From positions 1-37,328 of the forward strand of contig NZ_AULF01000035.1 in the NCBI RefSeq assembly GCF_000425145.1: DNA of 37,328 bases, in the 5' to 3' direction. The notes under the pieces were generated by a model, which searched no databases, was not told where the DNA came from, and saw only the letters and a program-made list of their open reading frames with translations. Positions 23,809 to 32,980 of this stretch are shown piece after piece; position 1 is the stretch's first letter; each line of letters opens with the position of its first letter. The position numbers were made by a program, and so were the translations under genes. The stretch is from Pedobacter glucosidilyticus DSM 23534 (GTDB taxonomy: Bacteria > Bacteroidota > Bacteroidia > Sphingobacteriales > Sphingobacteriaceae).

Positions 23809-25230
23809 TTATAATGAATCTTTGATGATGTTTTTTGGCTGTTTCATTTGTCTTAACTTGCATAAAAACAAGTAAACTATGGCTGCAATAAACCAACCCG
23901 GTATAGCCATAAAAAAGAAAAAATCTAGCTCTAGCCCTAAATAAATAAGGTAGCAAAGCGTTACCGAAATTATCCATGTAGCTGCAACGGCCCAGTTCAT
24001 TTTCCCGTTTCTGTGATGAGAATAATCTGTCTCGAGATTAAGTTTTTTAAATACATAAACCTCCAGAACCACAATAGCCCCAACGGGTGCAGCAATTAAG
24101 GCAAACCATGCTAATAAATTATCTAGTTTGGAAACAATACCAGGGAATGAAGCCATTAAAGCAGCTGCTACGCCCAACCAAGCTGTTATTTTCCATCTTT
24201 TTGTTGATGGAAAAATACCTTGTATAGCTAAACCAGCCCGATACAAAGTTGGATTGGCGGTTGTCCAGCCCGCAATAACTACACATATAATTCCGGCTAT
24301 ACCAGCTCCTATACCTGCTACCTGACCCGGAGTAGGGTCTGAAATACCTGCTTGTAATGCTGCTGCGCAAAGTATCCCCGAAGCTATCCACGCCATAAAA
24401 TGCCCTATAAACATCCCTCCAAAAGAGGCAATACCATAGTACGATTTCTTAGCATATCTATATATAAAAGTATCTGCTAAACCAATGTGCATAGCAGTAT
24501 TGCAAAGCCATGCAAAAAACATGATATGCCAAAAATTATATTTTGACATGCCTTCTACCGGTGTACCTGTCCAAATGGTGGTATTAGCTACGGTCCAGAA
24601 ATCACTAAAAGAATGAACACCCAATTGAGGTAAGGTAGCAATGCCCGAAGCTAAGAAAACCCAGGGCATCCATGGGGTGCTGATGGTTGCAAATTTTGAA
24701 ACCAAATCAATCCCTTGAATAGCTATTACGGTTATAAGCGCTACCAAAACAGTTACCAATACAACCCAGGTAATACCACTTGGCAGCATTTGAGAGAAAC
24801 TTGGTGTTTCTAAACCCAAGACCAATGAAATTGCACCGGCAGAAACAACAGCCATAAAAGCTGCAAAAACACATGCTTGTATACCTGATATTCCGTTAAA
24901 AATAGAAACTAACTTATATCCACTTATTCTTTCTAATTGATAAAAAAGCGTTAAACGCGTTTTCACGGCAAGAGGTGCACAAATTAATGTCCAACTTAAT
25001 GTGGCCAATATATTTCCTACCAAAAGACCTAATATAACATCTGAAGCTGTTGCGCCATGTAAAACAAATAATGGCCCAATAACAAATTCTGTCCCTGCAA
25101 TGTGCTCGCTGGCTACCAGAGCTAAAAAATCTTTAAATCCTTTAACTTTAGATGCAGGTACAGGTTCTCTTTCATAATCATTAATTGCATCTAACTGATC
25201 ACTTATAGATGTCGCAGTATTATCAGACAT
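23809..25230 (-). CDS. NCS1-type nucleobase/nucleoside permease (CodB-like)
   Basis: A 473-residue inner membrane carrier with about 12 hydrophobic helices. The N-terminal DYEREPVPASKVKGFKDF and the helix-1 pattern SEHIAGTEFVIGPLFVLHGA are typical of the NCS1 (purine-cytosine permease) family, which imports nucleobases, hydantoins, thiamine precursors or nucleoside-like compounds with H+ or Na+. The exact ligand cannot be read. The gene follows a strong hairpin after susD and precedes the small membrane protein and the ADP-ribosylglycohydrolase-fold gene. An NCS1 carrier in a sulfatase-bearing SusCD locus is unusual, as such loci normally use sugar symporters. Confidence 0.8.
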   Translation of the reverse strand: MSDNTATSISDQLDAINDYEREPVPASKVKGFKDFLALVASEHIAGTEFVIGPLFVLHGATASDVILGLLVGNILATLSWTLICAPLAVKTRLTLFYQLERISGYKLVSIFNGISGIQACVFAAFMAVVSAGAISLVLGLETPSFSQMLPSGITWVVLVTVLVALITVIAIQGIDLVSKFATISTPWMPWVFLASGIATLPQLGVHSFSDFWTVANTTIWTGTPVEGMSKYNFWHIMFFAWLCNTAMHIGLADTFIYRYAKKSYYGIASFGGMFIGHFMAWIASGILCAAALQAGISDPTPGQVAGIGAGIAGIICVVIAGWTTANPTLYRAGLAIQGIFPSTKRWKITAWLGVAAALMASFPGIVSKLDNLLAWFALIAAPVGAIVVLEVYVFKKLNLETDYSHHRNGKMNWAVAATWIISVTLCYLIYLGLELDFFFFMAIPGWFIAAIVYLFLCKLRQMKQPKNIIKDSL

Positions 25231-25253
25231 AAAAATTTTAGAGATTTATATTG

Positions 25254-25301
25254 TAAAAAAAGGTTGCTTAAAAGCTATATAATTAGCTTTTAAGCAACCT
25301 T
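25254..25301 (-). terminator. strong hairpin between susD and the permease operon
   Basis: A perfect 18-bp inverted repeat (25301-25284 with 25277-25260, read on the minus strand as AAGGTTGCTTAAAAGCTA and its complement) with a six-base loop, followed by seven Ts. It lies just after susD (stop at 25313) and 30 bp before the permease ATG. No permease promoter is seen, so it probably lets only part of the susCD transcription through. Confidence 0.85.
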
Positions 25302-25312
25302 AAATAAATGGG

Positions 25313-26992
25313 TTAATTTGGATTTTGAGCTTCCAAACCTACTTGAAAGTTTAATGTTAAATCGTCAACATGAAACTTCAGCAATGTTCTGTTAGAATTC
25401 CACTCAAAAGTTGATGTTCCTCTAGTTAATGGTGCAACTTGTGAAGCAGGATAAATGGCTCCGTTAGCTGCATTATAAGCGGACATACGTTTCCAGCTCC
25501 AGAAATCAAAACCTTCAAAAAGTAATTCTCTTTGTCTTTCTCTAACAATTTCTGCGATCAAGCCAGCTTGAGTACCACCAATTGCTGGGTCTAACAAAGT
25601 ACGGTTAACATAGCCTGTAATAGCTCTTCTTCTTATAAGATTATAATCATCTAAGGCTAAAGCAGTGTTTCCTTGTACAGCGTTAATTTCAGCTCTGGTT
25701 ATCACCAATTCTGCTGCTCTTATTAATGGGAAAGTTTGCATTCCTATTAGAGTAGCTTGCGTTTGAAAACCCCATTTTTGTGTTAAACGTTGGTTTCCTA
25801 TTGCTCCCGCAAAAGCATTATTGAATGTTAACTGCGTAAATCTCCTATCGTTAACTACATCATCAAAAAGAGGACTTGTGGTAACCGCAGTATTTGAAGG
25901 AGGGTTAGGTGTTGGTCTGTTTAAAAACCATCTAGCTGCCCCTCTACTTTGAGGGTTTCCTCCTGACTCATTAGTAATGTTAATAGAAGCATTGGTATAA
26001 CCTGCGGTAGCGGTAGTGCTATTTACCAAACGTAAAATTTCTTCTGAATTAGCAGGCGGAGCTGTAAAGCCTGTACTATTAAATGGTAAAGTTATATCAT
26101 TTTGTAAGCTATATACCCTATTACCCGTTTCTGGCGTTCCGGTAATGGTACCTGGTGTATTGCCAATAACTTTATCAATAGTTTCTTTAGCTAATTGATA
26201 GCTTGCTGGAGTTGCTTGTTGGAAATACACCCTAGCTAACACCGCTAAAGCAGCTGCTTTATTAGCTCTAAACCTATATGCAGGAAAAGCCCCGTGAATG
26301 TTTGCATCATAAGCCACAGGCAATAAAGCCGCTGCTTGTTGCAAATCACTTATAATTTGGTCATAAGTTTCTTGTATAGTTGCTCTTTTAACTCCAGCAG
26401 AACCATCAATAGAAGGTTCTAAAGGTAACAAGATACCGCCACCAGACGTATTGGTATTATGACCATATTGGTGAGCCCAAAATCTAGCTGCATAAAAGAA
26501 ACATAAACCTCTTATAAAATAAGCTTCACCCATTAACCTATCCTTTTGTCTACTAAATTCAGAATCGGCAGGTGGTGTATTATTAATATAAAATAAGGTA
26601 CTATTAGCACTAGCAATAGGTACGTATAAGTTTCTTGATAATCTTGCCAAAAAAACATTATCTGGCTGCATAGAGAAATTATACATCAAATTGGTAGCCG
26701 CATTTGCACCACTTTGAGGTGAAGGAAACACAGTTCTTGTTGCACCCATAGCTTCTGCATAAAGCGCCATATCAAAAACCGATGAAGAGTTTACCGTTGG
26801 CGGACCTTGTGCAATAAGCCTTCCATAACCGCTGTTAATTATTCCGTCTAGATTTGCTGTACTTTGGTTTACCACACCACTAGATAATTCATCATTTGGA
26901 GGTAAATCAAACTTTTTACAGGCGTCAAATACAAAGCAGGTTAAGACCAAAACTAGGTACTTGGTGTATTTATGTTCAAATAATCGTTTCAT
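25313..26992 (-). CDS. SusD/RagB family glycan-binding lipoprotein
   Basis: A 559-residue outer membrane lipoprotein that forms a lid on its SusC partner and binds the incoming glycan. Signal sequence with lipobox FDAC (Cys25). The helical SusD body contains RLMGEAYFIRGLCFFYAARFW (the usual TPR-like helix), a typical SusD-like segment IQETYDQIISDLQQAAALLP, and the C-terminal EIVRERQRELLFEGFDFWSWKR. Length is normal for the family. It follows susC by 18 bp and is followed by a terminator-like hairpin. Confidence 0.95.
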   Translation of the reverse strand: MKRLFEHKYTKYLVLVLTCFVFDACKKFDLPPNDELSSGVVNQSTANLDGIINSGYGRLIAQGPPTVNSSSVFDMALYAEAMGATRTVFPSPQSGANAATNLMYNFSMQPDNVFLARLSRNLYVPIASANSTLFYINNTPPADSEFSRQKDRLMGEAYFIRGLCFFYAARFWAHQYGHNTNTSGGGILLPLEPSIDGSAGVKRATIQETYDQIISDLQQAAALLPVAYDANIHGAFPAYRFRANKAAALAVLARVYFQQATPASYQLAKETIDKVIGNTPGTITGTPETGNRVYSLQNDITLPFNSTGFTAPPANSEEILRLVNSTTATAGYTNASINITNESGGNPQSRGAARWFLNRPTPNPPSNTAVTTSPLFDDVVNDRRFTQLTFNNAFAGAIGNQRLTQKWGFQTQATLIGMQTFPLIRAAELVITRAEINAVQGNTALALDDYNLIRRRAITGYVNRTLLDPAIGGTQAGLIAEIVRERQRELLFEGFDFWSWKRMSAYNAANGAIYPASQVAPLTRGTSTFEWNSNRTLLKFHVDDLTLNFQVGLEAQNPN

Positions 26993-27010
26993 TGATTTAT
27001 ACTTTAAAAA

Positions 27011-30000
27011 TTAAAAATTCAACTGAAATCCAAAGCCAAAATTTCTTGCTTGCGGAGGATCAGCATTGGTTTGAGACGGTGCTATATTCTGTGGCTGATT
27101 GTTGAAATCTTGGAAGGTTATGGTTCCGCTGATTTCTGGATCCCAACCTGGGAAATCTGTAAACGTCAGCAAATTGGTAGCTGTTAAGAATATAGAAGCT
27201 CTGTTAATTTTTGCTCTTTGTGTTAATTTAGTTGGCAAATCATAACTTAATCTCAAGTTTCTTAATCTTGCATAATCTCCTTTGTAAAGGAAACGGGTAG
27301 TTGCCTGACCAGAATAAGTTGGATTAAAGAAGAAACCAGGATTTGTTGCATTATCTCCAGGTTGTGTCCATCTGTTCTCTAAAAACTGACTTTGAACATT
27401 TCTTGGTCCTTGCAACATATAAGCCTGACTTTGCGCACCAGCATCATAAATCCAATTACCTAAGCTAAAGGTAAATAAAGTTGAAAGTGTAAATTGTTTG
27501 AAACTGAAAGTATTAGAAACACCTCCTGTCCAATTAGCTTGTCCTGGTTTATCTGTTATAGGGGCAGATATTGCATCCCAGTTAACATTGTTAGTTGTGC
27601 CAGCTACGCGTCCAAACGGATCTACTACAATTCTCGCATTATCATCATGAGATCTGTTTCCCCTAGCATCTAGAACAACAGCACCTGAATTATCTCTAAC
27701 AACGTCTGCAAATACTTCAAATCCAGTAGTAGGGTCTACTCCTAAATATTTAGGCAAATAATAAGTACCTAAAGGCATGCCCACATAAACTCTGTTAACT
27801 CCAAAGGCTACAGCACTAGGGTCTAAACCTCCTAAATCAGTAACTTCATTTTGATTGTATGCCACATTAACATTTATATTCCAATTAAAGGCTTTGCCAT
27901 TAACAACTTTGGCACCTAATTGTACCTCATGTCCCCAATTTTTTAAAGCCCCTGCGTTTCTATAGTTTCTACCTCCTAGTATTCCGCTTGTTGGAGAAGG
28001 CGCTGCACCTAAAATTAAGTCGGTAGTATTACGAATATAATAGTTATATGACCCTGTAATTCTGTTATCAAATAAACCAAAATCCGCAGCCAAGTCTGTC
28101 ATTGCAGTTCTTTCCCATCTGATGTTTTCTGCTAATGCCTGAATTCTTCTTAAAGGATGTCCGATTTGACCACCGTAAAAGGCATTACCAACACCAAAAC
28201 CACCATAAGAAATTGCCTCTACACCACCTGGGTTTGAGTTACCTGTTAAACCCCAACTTGCTCTCAATTTTAAATTAGAAAGCCATTTAGAGTCTGATAA
28301 GAAGTCCTCATCCGTAACATTCCAACCAGCTGATAAAGAAGGGAAATTTGCCCACCTGTTATTAGCGCCAAATCTTGAAGAACCATCTCTTCTGAAACTA
28401 GCGCTAAAAATGTATTTGCTCTTGTAGTTGTAGTTTAATCTGGAGAAGAAAGACAAGTATAAATATTGGTCTAACCTATCTTGTGAGGTTGCTAAACCTG
28501 CAACTTGAGTGGTATTTAAAGATGGTGCACTAGGTAATTGTGTTGATTGTATAAATGCAGACCTGTTATTGTTATAACTGTATTGGTTACCTACAACCAA
28601 ATCAAAATTATGCTCGTTATTAATGCTTTGTTTAAAAGTGAAGAAGTTATTACTGTTGATAGTATTAGATGACCTTGTTCTAAAATCATTAACACCTCTG
28701 ATGGTTCCAAGCTCGCCACCAGGAGTAATAGCCGGATTCATATAAAACCTGTTTATCTGATTGATATAATCATTACCAACTTCTGATCTAAAAGTTAATG
28801 ATTTTAATATTTTGTACTCGGCGTAGATATTGCTTAAAAATCTTTGGTTATCTACACTACTATTAAATAGTAATTCATCTTGAAAAACTAAATTATTTAC
28901 CGATTGAGGAACGCCAAATAATGTTCCGTCCGCATTAAAACGCGGAAAAATAGGTAAAACAGAGTTAATGGCATTAAAGAAACCACCTGGGCTAAAACCT
29001 TGAGCAAATTGAGATGGGTTACCAATTGGATAAAGGTTGTTTTTAGTATAACTACCATTAATCATTGCACCCAATTTTAATTTTGAAGAAGCTGTATGAT
29101 CTAAATTTACTCTTCCACTTATTCTTTCAAAATCATTACGTTGTAAAATACCATCTTCCTTAGCATAGTTTAAACTGGTAAAGAACTGTGTTTTATCACT
29201 ACCGCCAGAAGCAGAAACGCCTGCACTAAAATTTGCACCATTTTTTCTAAACACATCATCTAAATGATTGATATTTTGGTTTGCAGTGGCAATGGCTAAG
29301 TTTTCGTCATAATTTAAAGAAGGTATTGCATTAGCAAAAAACTGGCTATATCCACCATTTACATAATCAGAAGGTACACCACCTAAGTTTCCATTAAAAG
29401 TTAAACCGGTGTTGATAGAGTTTTGTATGGCTTCTCTTCTTAAATTTAAGTATTGGTTACCATTAGCAAATGAAACTTTATTGGTTGGGTTGTTAACGCC
29501 ATAAGAAACATTTGCAGAAAATTTGGTAACGCCTGATTTTCCTTTTTTGGTGGTAATTAAAATTACACCATTGGCCGCTCTTGCTCCATAAATAGCACTG
29601 GCTGCTGCATCTTTCAGGATTTCAACCGATTCTATTTCATCAGCATCAATATTAGCCATTGGATTGGCAGGAGGAGATCCGCCTCTTCCGGTATTTCCAA
29701 AAAGACCAGAGTTGTCTGATTCTACAGGAATACCATCAATAATGTATAAAGGCTCGCCATTTGAAAAAATAGAACCACTACCTCTTACCCTGATACGGGC
29801 AGGAGCACCTGCCATACCGCTTGTTCCTGTTACGTTCAGGCCCGGAGCTAAACCTTGTAAAGAGTTTTGAAAGTTTGGAGTAGCAATAGCTGCAATATCC
29901 TCCCCTTTTACTTTAGATACAGAACCTGTTAACGTTTTCCTGCTCTGCGTACCAAAACCTACCACAACAACTTCATCTAAAGCTGATATGTTGTCTTCTA

Positions 30001-30277
30001 ACTCAACAGAAATGGTTTTTCTGTTATTTACTGGAACTTGTAAAGATTTAAAACCAACACCAGAAAACAACAATACAGCGTTTCCGGCTGCTTTAATACT
30101 AAAGTTTCCATTGGCATTGGTTACAACTCCTGTGGTTGTATTTAAAATTGTAACAGATATACCCGGCAATGGCAGCTTATCTGTTTTGGAAATGACTCTA
30201 CCCTCGACATTGTCTTGTGCTAGTAGAATCTGCTGACTTGAATAAATCAGCAAGATCATGAGTAATAATCTTTTCAT
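27011..30277 (-). CDS. SusC/RagA family TonB-dependent outer membrane transporter
   Basis: A 1088-residue outer membrane channel that imports the glycan using energy from TonB. After a signal peptide (ending LLAQ) come a carboxypeptidase-regulatory-like domain (about residues 23-100, VEGRVISKTDKLPLPGISV), a plug with LDEVVVVGFGTQSRKTLTGSV and EILKDAAASAIYGARAANGVI, and a 22-strand barrel ending in NFGFGFQLNF with the terminal Phe of the barrel-assembly signal. There is no N-terminal STN domain, so it is not expected to signal through an anti-sigma factor. That fits control by the AraC-type regulator nearby. Confidence 0.96.
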   Translation of the reverse strand: MKRLLLMILLIYSSQQILLAQDNVEGRVISKTDKLPLPGISVTILNTTTGVVTNANGNFSIKAAGNAVLLFSGVGFKSLQVPVNNRKTISVELEDNISALDEVVVVGFGTQSRKTLTGSVSKVKGEDIAAIATPNFQNSLQGLAPGLNVTGTSGMAGAPARIRVRGSGSIFSNGEPLYIIDGIPVESDNSGLFGNTGRGGSPPANPMANIDADEIESVEILKDAAASAIYGARAANGVILITTKKGKSGVTKFSANVSYGVNNPTNKVSFANGNQYLNLRREAIQNSINTGLTFNGNLGGVPSDYVNGGYSQFFANAIPSLNYDENLAIATANQNINHLDDVFRKNGANFSAGVSASGGSDKTQFFTSLNYAKEDGILQRNDFERISGRVNLDHTASSKLKLGAMINGSYTKNNLYPIGNPSQFAQGFSPGGFFNAINSVLPIFPRFNADGTLFGVPQSVNNLVFQDELLFNSSVDNQRFLSNIYAEYKILKSLTFRSEVGNDYINQINRFYMNPAITPGGELGTIRGVNDFRTRSSNTINSNNFFTFKQSINNEHNFDLVVGNQYSYNNNRSAFIQSTQLPSAPSLNTTQVAGLATSQDRLDQYLYLSFFSRLNYNYKSKYIFSASFRRDGSSRFGANNRWANFPSLSAGWNVTDEDFLSDSKWLSNLKLRASWGLTGNSNPGGVEAISYGGFGVGNAFYGGQIGHPLRRIQALAENIRWERTAMTDLAADFGLFDNRITGSYNYYIRNTTDLILGAAPSPTSGILGGRNYRNAGALKNWGHEVQLGAKVVNGKAFNWNINVNVAYNQNEVTDLGGLDPSAVAFGVNRVYVGMPLGTYYLPKYLGVDPTTGFEVFADVVRDNSGAVVLDARGNRSHDDNARIVVDPFGRVAGTTNNVNWDAISAPITDKPGQANWTGGVSNTFSFKQFTLSTLFTFSLGNWIYDAGAQSQAYMLQGPRNVQSQFLENRWTQPGDNATNPGFFFNPTYSGQATTRFLYKGDYARLRNLRLSYDLPTKLTQRAKINRASIFLTATNLLTFTDFPGWDPEISGTITFQDFNNQPQNIAPSQTNADPPQARNFGFGFQLNF

Positions 30278-30595
30278 TAGTTGAAATGATTTAATGTAAA
30301 TAATTTGGTTAGTAATTGACTTTGGTAAAAATGCTTGATTAGTAGGCTGTGTAACTCCTGATTCGCAAAATTGAAGTGAATTATCATCATAAATAATCTT
30401 AAGTTTTTGATTTTCAACGAATTAAATGACAACTAAAAAAACACCTTATCTCGTGATATTATGTTAAAAATTAAGATTAAATATCTATTAAGTTTATAGA
30501 TTATATAGTACTTATATTGGCATTTTATTAAACTATCTTGTACTTTTGGCTTAATTAGTCAAGAACAAGGTGGAATAAAGTGTAGGGAGTAAATA
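30278..30595. other. regulatory gap between susC and the araC-type gene
   Basis: 318 bp of AT-rich DNA that must hold the susC promoter and any operator. On the minus strand 30373-30366 reads CAATTTTG, one base off a -7 box, but no -33 TTG lies at the right distance. No open frame above 15 codons is credible. I see no riboswitch-like structure. Confidence 0.5.
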
Positions 30596-31693
30596 CTAAT
30601 TGAGTTGAGATTTTTGAAACTGGCGTGGGGTAAAACCAGTAAATTTTTTGAAGTTGGTATAAAAAACCGATTCTGAATTGTATCCACTTTCTAAAGCAAT
30701 GGTATACATTTTATCATTCATGGTTTTAGGATTTAGCAATAACTTTTTTGCCTCTTCAATTCTTTTATAGTTGATAAACTCATTAAATGTTTGGCCCAAA
30801 TGTTCGTTTAAAAATATAGATAAAATATAAGGTTGTACATTTAATGCTTTAGCTAAGCCTTTCTCATTTAAATCCCATTGCTTGTAAATTTTATCAATAT
30901 CAATGGCTTTATTTAAATTGCTTTTATAAAGTAATATTTCCTCCTCGCTAAGTTTTAGTTTATTCTTCTTTGAGATGGTAATATTAAACAACTCAATTTT
31001 ATCCATCTGTAAAAGCTGAGGTTCTTTTAGGGCATATATACCTGCTAATAAAAGTATAATACTATCTGTAATTACCAATACCATTTCTAGTATGGGGTTA
31101 AGTTGCGTTCTAAAGGAAGGTAAAAATTGGTTCTTAATTAGGATAAAGTACGCTGTTATCATTTTTAAGAAAAATATGATAAACAGGAGTTTCAACCAAT
31201 CAACCACCTCTTTCTTATTAAATTCTTTTAACTGATATGCCTTTACCTTTCTAATATATAATATAGCATATACTGTATATGAAATAACAACAGCTAATAA
31301 AACAATATCATGATATGCTGTACCTATATAAAGGTTATAAGAAAAGGGTAACCATTTAAAAATTAAAAAATAAGAAGTAAAAAGTATAACTAAAATAGTA
31401 GGTAAGAAATACAACCACAAATGTTTAGGATAACGCCTGTTTAAAATAAGCAGCATATAGATATATACAATAGGCCCTAAACTTATGTCTATATAGTCAG
31501 ATAGAAATACAAACTCTGGATGGGTATCTAGAAAATCTGCAAAGCGCAATAAATACTGATTACCTATATAAACAGATGTTAGCACATAAAATAAGGAGAG
31601 AAAAAAATTGGCTCTTGTGAATTTCATGATTAAAATAGAAACCCCAAAAAACAATCCTTGAAAACATGCCCAAATGTATAGTGCTGATAACAT
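30596..31693 (-). CDS. 7-TM AraC family transcriptional regulator
   Basis: A 365-residue protein with about seven hydrophobic helices in residues 1-235 (starting LSALYIWACFQGLFFGVSILIM) and an AraC/XylS DNA-binding domain in about 265-362, with two helix-turn-helix units: LAKALNVQPYILSIFLNEHLG and YTIALESGYNSESVFYTNFKKFTG, ending FTPRQFQKSQ. A membrane sensor fused directly to a DNA-binding domain suggests it detects a ligand at the inner membrane and controls the flanking genes. It lies between the leftward susC arm and the rightward esterase arm, so it is the likely regulator of one or both. It has no receiver or kinase domain. Confidence 0.88.
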   Translation of the reverse strand: MLSALYIWACFQGLFFGVSILIMKFTRANFFLSLFYVLTSVYIGNQYLLRFADFLDTHPEFVFLSDYIDISLGPIVYIYMLLILNRRYPKHLWLYFLPTILVILFTSYFLIFKWLPFSYNLYIGTAYHDIVLLAVVISYTVYAILYIRKVKAYQLKEFNKKEVVDWLKLLFIIFFLKMITAYFILIKNQFLPSFRTQLNPILEMVLVITDSIILLLAGIYALKEPQLLQMDKIELFNITISKKNKLKLSEEEILLYKSNLNKAIDIDKIYKQWDLNEKGLAKALNVQPYILSIFLNEHLGQTFNEFINYKRIEEAKKLLLNPKTMNDKMYTIALESGYNSESVFYTNFKKFTGFTPRQFQKSQLN

Positions 31694-31783
31694 AAAACAA
31701 TAATTACAGTAAAGTTATGGTTACACCTGTCTTAATTTATAGTTTATTAATCCGGTTTTGCAAATTCAAAGTCGCCAAATTAA

Positions 31784-32977
<1,194 letters not shown>

Positions 32978-32980
32978 TAC

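Noticed and set aside
30366-30373. CAATTTTG as susC -7 box
   Set aside because: First base differs from consensus and no -33 TTG is found at 19-21 bp, so it is mentioned only as a weak possibility.
30517-30541. Promoter-like TATCTTGT on the plus strand, sharing a 15-base stretch with the bamD promoter
   Set aside because: The last bases do not match TTTG, the -33 spacing is wrong (14 bp) and no plus-strand gene follows before 31820.
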